A DNA stretch of 29,671 nucleotides from CAYSWH01 sp964434775 (lineage in GTDB: Bacteria; Patescibacteriota; JACMRA01): NCBI GenBank assembly GCA_964434775.1, contig CAYSWH010000021.1, positions 1 through 29,671 on the forward strand, written 5' to 3'. This document shows, piece by piece, positions 25,551 through 29,671 of the stretch (its first letter is position 1; every line of letters begins with the position of its first letter). The notes beneath the pieces are model-generated. The model did no database searches and was not told the DNA's origin. It worked only from the letters and a program-made list of their open reading frames with translations. Made by a program: the position numbers and the translations under genes.

Positions 25551-25625
25551 ATGCTTAATTCCACTTTTCAAACAGTAACTTGTTGTTGTCCTCACATAAA
25601 TCCGGGGGCTGGAACTGCTGTCTGA
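25551..25625 (+). CDS. Leader peptide with three consecutive cysteines (attenuator uORF)
   Basis: 24 codons, ATG at 25551 and TGA at 25623-25625. The peptide begins MLNSTFQTVT, then Cys11-Cys12-Cys13 (three TGT codons, 25581-25589), and ends PHINPGAGTAV. Cysteine is rare elsewhere in the window's proteins, so three in a row is striking. The ORF lies between a consensus promoter and an intrinsic terminator, and the genes beyond handle sulfur amino acids. These are the hallmarks of a ribosome-stalling leader peptide that senses charged tRNA-Cys. There is no Shine-Dalgarno, as with nearly all genes here. The G5 run at 25604-25608 lies inside the ORF, 15 bases after the last Cys codon. Confidence 0.88.
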   Translation: MLNSTFQTVTCCCPHINPGAGTAV

Positions 25626-25677
25626 AAAATTTGATTTATTATTACAACTTTTTTCACTTCCCCCTAAATTAGGGGGA
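25590..25677 (+). promoter_or_regulatory. Cysteine attenuator (alternative antiterminator/terminator pairing)
   Basis: GGGGG at 25604-25608, within the leader ORF, can pair with CCCCC at 25660-25664, which is the 5' arm of the terminator; the two structures exclude each other. AAATCC (25598-25603) can also pair with GGATTT (25675-25680), the 3' side of the terminator. A ribosome stalled at the TGT codons (25581-25589) would cover to roughly 25595-25601 and leave the G run free, allowing antitermination. A ribosome reaching the stop at 25623 would mask most of the G run and let the terminator form. This is the classical logic of amino-acid attenuation; the footprint distances are textbook estimates, not measurements. 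Confidence 0.78.
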
Positions 25678-25684
25678 TTTTTTT
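25659..25684 (+). terminator. Intrinsic terminator in the transsulfuration operon leader
   Basis: TCCCCCTA-AAT-TAGGGGGA (25659-25677) forms a stem of about 8 bp with five G-C pairs, followed immediately by seven T (25678-25684). It lies upstream of the first structural gene (25708), so transcription must pass it, which is diagnostic of an attenuator rather than an operon end. Confidence 0.93.
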
Positions 25685-25707
25685 ATAAATTTAAATACTT
25701 ATTAATT

Positions 25708-26577
25708 ATGAACTACAAAACCAAGGCAAATGTTAAAGTAAAGCCAACAATGTCACTCCGAAAGAATACAAGTACTGTTGCTCAAAAAGTGAGACAAAGA
25801 CAAGGGAAAGAAGTGGCTGAAGGAATTATCAACGACCACCCTCTAATTCAAAAGGAAAGGGCTAAAATAATCAAGGATATGAGAAAAAGAAAGATATCCG
25901 ATCTGGCCATTTTTGGATACGGAGGCGGTAAGGAATGTTGGGAAATTGCCAAGGAAGTTTCTTCGTTGCAAAAAATATCCGGAGTTGACATCAATCATTA
26001 CTTTCCAACCATAAAAAAAATAATTCATCAGGTAAGAACAAACTCGTCAGCATCGGTTAGTTTTTTTAAGCATGATCTAAATGAGTACCTAGAGCTCCAA
26101 GAGGAAGTTGAGGCAATCTACATGTCAGCAATTTATCATGACCTGGGTAATAAAAGAAATATTTTGAGGACCATAAATAATTCTTCCGTAAAAAGAGTCT
26201 ATTTGATTGAACCTTTAATGCCAAACTCGATTGGTCCTAACTTACCACTGGCTAACATCAATTCAAGTTTACAAAATGATAGTTTACCCTTGGAAGAAAG
26301 GGAGAAAATGAGAATAAGTCTTTTGTACCGCTTTTATTTTGAACAATGGACCAAACCCTTGTTTTTGACCAATCAATCCCCTGAAAATCTAGAAAATTAC
26401 TGTGCCGGTATTGCCAAGGCTTTGACTAGTGCCGTAAAACAAGAATCTGAATGGTTTGAAAGTTTGGAGAGTATAAAAAAAGAATTTGCTAAAATCGGTT
26501 TTGAACTGCAAAATAAAGTAGTCGAAAATAAAAGACTGCAAATTCAATTATCCCACCTAATTTTTAGCAGAAAATAG
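25708..26577 (+). CDS. Class I SAM-dependent methyltransferase-like protein
   Basis: 289 residues; another Met at residue 15 could be the true start. The SAM-binding motif I is DLAIFGYGGGKECWEIA (Gly-rich loop, residues 70-74), followed at the right distance by the acidic motif II residue in ISGVDIN (Asp94). AIYMSAIYHDLGNK (motif IV region) precedes RVYLIEPL. The exact family and acceptor substrate are not recognised. It is the first gene after the Cys attenuator and ends one base before the next start. Bacillus subtilis places a methyltransferase (yrrT) in the same kind of operon, where it helps channel S-adenosylmethionine to homocysteine. A similar role is inferred here from context, not shown by the sequence. 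Confidence 0.75.
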   Translation: MNYKTKANVKVKPTMSLRKNTSTVAQKVRQRQGKEVAEGIINDHPLIQKERAKIIKDMRKRKISDLAIFGYGGGKECWEIAKEVSSLQKISGVDINHYFPTIKKIIHQVRTNSSASVSFFKHDLNEYLELQEEVEAIYMSAIYHDLGNKRNILRTINNSSVKRVYLIEPLMPNSIGPNLPLANINSSLQNDSLPLEEREKMRISLLYRFYFEQWTKPLFLTNQSPENLENYCAGIAKALTSAVKQESEWFESLESIKKEFAKIGFELQNKVVENKRLQIQLSHLIFSRK

Positions 26578-26578
26578 T

Positions 26579-27979
26579 ATGACTTTACTACAAAAACACC
26601 CCGAAATTGAAAACTTTGAAGCTGACAGGTTCCAACTATCCCTTTCCACCAAAGAATATCTGGAGCAAATTCCACCTGGTATAAAATTAGATCTACAAGA
26701 ATTTCGAACAAATATTTCTCAACCGGAATCCTTAGAATCTGCAAAAATTGAAGAACTTTTTTTAAAACTTTCTCTAACATACACTCCAAAACAATTTGAA
26801 AGATTGCAAAGCCTATTTAGCAAAGCCCAAAATAGATTACCTATTGATAAAACTCTAAGAAAAAAGATTGTTCCGGGATTATATCTAGATTTACGAAACG
26901 AAAAAGAAAGTGATAATTTTACTGAACAACTGAATACTTTTGTAGCTCAAGTAGAAAATCTCCCAAACCCTAAGCCAATCAGTTTTGACCTGGAAAAAAT
27001 AGGGTGGTTACCTTTGGAAATTGTTCACCAAGAAGCAAGTCAAGATTATTCTGACCCATATCTGAAAGACAAAATTGACACCATCTGGACTTTGGATGTT
27101 ACAGAAAATCCGGGTTTTAGTATAAAGGATGTTGTAGCCTTGGAAATGGTCACAGAAGCTCTAAAAAGAGGTGATTTAAACTCGGAAACTATTATTGTAG
27201 AGGGTACTTCCGGAAATACCGGTGCCGGTTTGGCTATCGTTGCCTTACATTACGGTTTGAAATGTGTTTTAACTATTCCGGATAAACAGAGTCAGGAAAA
27301 AATCAATCGTCTGCGGGATCTGGGGACTCACGTGATTGTCACCCCAACCAAGGTTGAAGCAGAAGACGTAAGAAGTTACTACAGTGCAAGAGACTATGTT
27401 ACTCAAAAAGTCCACGGCTGGAAGCCCAATCAATACCATAATCTTGATAATTTTCGTAGTCATCAAAAAGTAACAGGTCCGAATATTTGGCAAAAAACAA
27501 ATGGAGAAGTTACGGCTGCGGTAATTTGTACAGGTACTTGTGGCACCGCTTCAGGAGTAGGCAGTTACTTGAAAAAGAAAAATCCGAATATCAAAATTAT
27601 TGGTGTAGACACAGTAGGTAGTATTCTCTACTTGTTGCATCAAGGCTATTCTTTGGAGGAAGTAGAAAAATACGCCAAAAGTTACGACCTGCAAGGGTTT
27701 GGAGAGGACATTCACCCGCAAAACCTACAAAATGAATATATTGATCACTATATTAGAGTCTCTGATAAAACAGGTATGCAACTAACTCAAATACTACCAA
27801 GCCTAGGTTTTCTGGGAGGTCAATCTTCCGGCTCCGCCTTTGCCGGGTTATTGGAAGCTCTCACTCGAAACATTCTCTCCAAAAAAGACAAGGCTGTGGT
27901 TATATTCCCGGACATGGGTTTTTTCTATAGAAAGGATGTCTATAATGATACTTGGATGAAAAACAAAGGATATAAATAA
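26579..27979 (+). CDS. Cystathionine beta-synthase / cysteine synthase family PLP enzyme with N-terminal extension
   Basis: 466 residues. The fold-type II PLP core begins near residue 138 (EKIGWLPLEIV, where the family has IGNTPLV). Key motifs: NPGFSIKDVVA with PLP-lysine Lys183, EGTSGNTGAG (208-217), CTGTCGTASGVG (317-328, the phosphate-binding loop), and GGQSSGSA (413-420). FPDMGFFYRKDVYNDTWM near the end matches the CBS/CysK C-terminal PD-x-G...Y...W-M pattern. The catalytic residues for a beta-replacement reaction are present. About 135 extra residues at the N-terminus, mainly helical, match nothing I know, and neither a haem-type nor a CBS-pair regulatory domain is visible. From the operon partners, condensation of serine and homocysteine to cystathionine is the likely reaction; O-acetylserine sulfhydrylase is the alternative. 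Confidence 0.88.
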   Translation: MTLLQKHPEIENFEADRFQLSLSTKEYLEQIPPGIKLDLQEFRTNISQPESLESAKIEELFLKLSLTYTPKQFERLQSLFSKAQNRLPIDKTLRKKIVPGLYLDLRNEKESDNFTEQLNTFVAQVENLPNPKPISFDLEKIGWLPLEIVHQEASQDYSDPYLKDKIDTIWTLDVTENPGFSIKDVVALEMVTEALKRGDLNSETIIVEGTSGNTGAGLAIVALHYGLKCVLTIPDKQSQEKINRLRDLGTHVIVTPTKVEAEDVRSYYSARDYVTQKVHGWKPNQYHNLDNFRSHQKVTGPNIWQKTNGEVTAAVICTGTCGTASGVGSYLKKKNPNIKIIGVDTVGSILYLLHQGYSLEEVEKYAKSYDLQGFGEDIHPQNLQNEYIDHYIRVSDKTGMQLTQILPSLGFLGGQSSGSAFAGLLEALTRNILSKKDKAVVIFPDMGFFYRKDVYNDTWMKNKGYK

Positions 27980-28031
27980 ACTAAAAAATTTGCAAAATAA
28001 TTATATAAATTACTAATTAAACAATTTTATT

Positions 28032-29180
28032 ATGACTAATAACAACTCTTACTCTACCAAAGCTATACACTCAGGTTACAAGCCAAATATGGAAGACGGA
28101 GCAATTATCCCTCCACTACATTTAACTACTACTTTTGAATTTGGAAACCAAGGTGAGTACGATTATTCCAGAACGGTAAATCCGACTAGAAAAACATTGG
28201 AAGAGGCTCTAGCTGCACTTGATGAAGCAAAGTACGGACTGGCTTACACTTCGGGCTCCGCGGCTCTGGCGAATATCGCCTCACTATTCAAAACCGGAGA
28301 TACTATTCTCTTCTCTACGGATGCATATGGAGGGACCTACCGTTTTTTTGTGGAAGTAGCTGCCAAGCACTACGGACTTAATCTGGAAATTGCGGATTTG
28401 AGTAATTTGGAAGAGGTCCAAAAAGTGCTACAAAAAACTCCTGTTAAATTAATTTGGTTGGAAACACCCAGCAACCCACTACTTAAAGTAACTGATGTTC
28501 GAGGTTTATCAAAACTAGCCAAAAAACATAAGTCCTTTTTTGTAGTTGACAACACGTTTGCTACTCCGATTTTGCAAAAACCCCTTGAGTTAGGTGCCGA
28601 CTTGGTGGTTTACTCGACTACAAAGTATATTAACGGACATAGCGACTCAATTGGCGGAGCTGTTACACTAAATAATCAAGAAGTTTATTTACAATTGAAG
28701 TTCTTACAAAATGCTATTGGGGCTATCTTATCTCCTTTTGACTCTTGGCTAACCCTCAGAGGCCTCAAAACCTTGGAACTAAGAATGGAGAGACACTGCC
28801 AAAACGGCCTGCAAATAGCTAATTTCTTAAATCGACACCCAAAAGTGGAAAAAGTCTACTTCCCGGGTTTATTTGAAGGCAGGCAAAGGGAAATTGCCGA
28901 TTCTCAAATGAAAAAACCTGGGGGAATGATCTCCGTTGAGTTAAAATCGGAATACGATATCTATGCTTTTTTGAAAAACCTAAAGTACTTTCCCCTAGCC
29001 GAAAGCCTCGGAGGAGTCGAATCTTTAATAGACCATCCGGCTTCCATGACCCACGGCTCTATTCCCAAAGAAGAAAGAGAGAAGATCGGCTTAAGCGATA
29101 ATTTACTCAGGATATCCACCGGGATTGAAAACACGGAAGATTTGCTGAAAGACTTGGAAGAAGGATTGAAAAAACTGTAG
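28032..29180 (+). CDS. Cystathionine gamma-lyase / gamma-synthase (Cys/Met metabolism PLP enzyme, MccB/MetB-like)
   Basis: 382 residues, the normal length. A fold-type I PLP enzyme: STKAIHSGY at the N-terminus, EYDYSRTVNPTRKTLE (residues 42-57, phosphate-binding Tyr45/Arg47 from the neighbouring subunit), AYTSGSAAL, DAYGGTYRFF, WLETPSNPLLKVTD, VVDNTFATPI, YSTTKYINGHSD with PLP-lysine Lys198, and SLGGVESLIDHPASMTH. Members either make or cleave cystathionine and cannot be told apart reliably by eye. Beside a CBS-like enzyme and under Cys-attenuator control, the lyase direction (cystathionine to cysteine) is favoured. It follows the CBS-like gene by 52 AT-rich bases with no visible terminator or promoter, so it is probably the third gene of the operon. 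Confidence 0.93.
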   Translation: MTNNNSYSTKAIHSGYKPNMEDGAIIPPLHLTTTFEFGNQGEYDYSRTVNPTRKTLEEALAALDEAKYGLAYTSGSAALANIASLFKTGDTILFSTDAYGGTYRFFVEVAAKHYGLNLEIADLSNLEEVQKVLQKTPVKLIWLETPSNPLLKVTDVRGLSKLAKKHKSFFVVDNTFATPILQKPLELGADLVVYSTTKYINGHSDSIGGAVTLNNQEVYLQLKFLQNAIGAILSPFDSWLTLRGLKTLELRMERHCQNGLQIANFLNRHPKVEKVYFPGLFEGRQREIADSQMKKPGGMISVELKSEYDIYAFLKNLKYFPLAESLGGVESLIDHPASMTHGSIPKEEREKIGLSDNLLRISTGIENTEDLLKDLEEGLKKL

Positions 29181-29285
29181 GTTTTTTTTAATTTGGTTCC
29201 ACACATCTACCTTAAAATTAGCTTAGATATCATGAAACAGTTTCCGGAATTACAAACCTTGCAGGTGATAATACTTCTTGGAAAT

Positions 29286-29396
29286 CTAGATTTGAGAGAC
29301 TGAAGTTGTTTTTTTACCTTCAAATACTTCATTAAGTTCTAATTTTTTCAATACACACCTTAAAACTCGATTATCTTTATTGATTAACTCGGCCAT
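29286..29396 (-). CDS. Possible small ORF, 36 residues
   Basis: Starts MAELINKDNRVLRCVLKKLE and ends with Gln-Ile before TAG. The composition is protein-like (alternating charged and hydrophobic residues), but there is no promoter, ribosome-binding site or known family to support it. Confidence 0.25.
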   Translation of the reverse strand: MAELINKDNRVLRCVLKKLELNEVFEGKKTTSVSQI

Positions 29397-29571
29397 AATC
29401 TTATTATCTCACACTTCGTAGGTCCGGCTTATTTTTAGGAAATGTTTCAAAGTTGAGAATTTCTTTAATTGTCAAAACCCAGGTAAAGAATAAGAAGTTA
29501 CTTCTTTGTGTGAACAGGAAGAGCTTACAACAAAAAAGTAAAATACATCCCCTAAATAACCTTAAAAAATC

Positions 29572-29597
29572 GACAAAAAAACCGGCTTTTAAAGCCG
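29572..29597 (-). terminator. Rho-independent terminator of a gene beyond the right edge
   Basis: On the minus strand CGGCTTTAAAAGCCG (29597-29583) forms a 6-7 bp hairpin, followed by G and seven T. Orientation implies a minus-strand gene ending near here. Confidence 0.7.
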
Positions 29598-29671
29598 AAA
29601 TTTCTTAAAATATTTCTGGCGGTACCTTTTGGTTGAAATTCTAACTTTTTTTGAACAGAATCCAGAATAAT

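Larger units (their letters stand above)
29181..29671. other. Right-edge region, largely non-coding
   Basis: Holds no recognised gene. The visible items are a tiny minus-strand ORF (29286-29396) and a minus-strand terminator (29572-29597). Beyond the terminator, two minus-strand frames are open from the right edge: one ends at TAA 29589-29591 inside the hairpin, the other (...KKLEFQPKGTARNILRNFG) runs through it to TAG at 29552-29554. One of them may be the end of a gene lying beyond the window; I cannot tell which. Confidence 0.4.

Noticed and set aside
25529..25707. SAM (S-box) riboswitch controlling the transsulfuration operon
   Set aside because: The leader is too short and lacks the multi-helix junction; the Cys-rich ORF plus competing stems explain it better.
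1..29671. CRISPR arrays, phage genes, transposases
   Set aside because: No regularly spaced repeats, cas genes, integrase or transposase-like proteins were found in the window.

Overview
The window looks like part of a small, AT-rich bacterial genome, most probably a metagenome-derived member of the Candidate Phyla Radiation (Patescibacteria); this is inference. Pointers are near-universal absence of Shine-Dalgarno sequences, a stand-alone 5S rRNA gene, a tRNA-Ile with a genuine UAU anticodon, a V/A-type (not F-type) ATPase locus, very large LamG/Calx-beta/Ig-type surface proteins, and many small membrane-anchored proteins of no recognisable family. A 100-base run of N at 20647-20746 marks a scaffold gap. 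UAA, UAG and UGA all behave as stops, so the code looks standard.

Layout. 1-6864 (minus) is one giant envelope protein gene, running off the left edge and split into two reading frames by a one-base shift near 2425-2443. 7009-8808 (minus) is an unrecognised membrane protein with a long polar tail. 8925-9000 is tRNA-Ile(UAU). 9192-9981 (plus) holds an ABM-domain protein and a small membrane-anchored SmpA/OmlA-like protein. 10060-10189 is a MITE/REP-like palindromic element. gyrB (minus) with its terminator and glmS (plus) follow. 14605-15573 (minus) is a divergent TsaC/YrdC-like protein. 15833-15949 (minus) is a solitary 5S rRNA with its own promoter and terminator. 16152-16987 (minus) is a secreted protein whose signal peptide and mature part are in different frames. 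17190-18269 is a Na+/Ca2+ exchanger-family protein. 18474-20824 (minus) is a three-gene operon of unknown membrane/secreted proteins interrupted by the gap.

21045-25464 (plus) is a V/A-ATPase operon with D, a small helical protein, I, K, E and an unknown protein, but without the catalytic A and B subunits. The c-subunit (K) carries the full set of Na+-coordinating residues known from Enterococcus hirae NtpK, so a sodium-coupled enzyme is likely and could work with the Na+/Ca2+ exchanger.

The most interesting system is at 25500-29180: a consensus promoter, a 24-codon leader ORF with three consecutive Cys codons, and a strong intrinsic terminator whose C5 arm can instead pair with a G5 run inside the leader ORF. 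Downstream are a SAM-dependent methyltransferase, a cystathionine beta-synthase-like enzyme and a cystathionine gamma-lyase/synthase. This reads as a ribosome-mediated cysteine attenuator controlling a transsulfuration operon, resembling Bacillus subtilis yrrT-mtnN-mccA-mccB in gene content but with a different control mechanism. The last 490 bases hold at most one tiny ORF and a minus-strand terminator belonging to a gene that lies mainly beyond the right edge.
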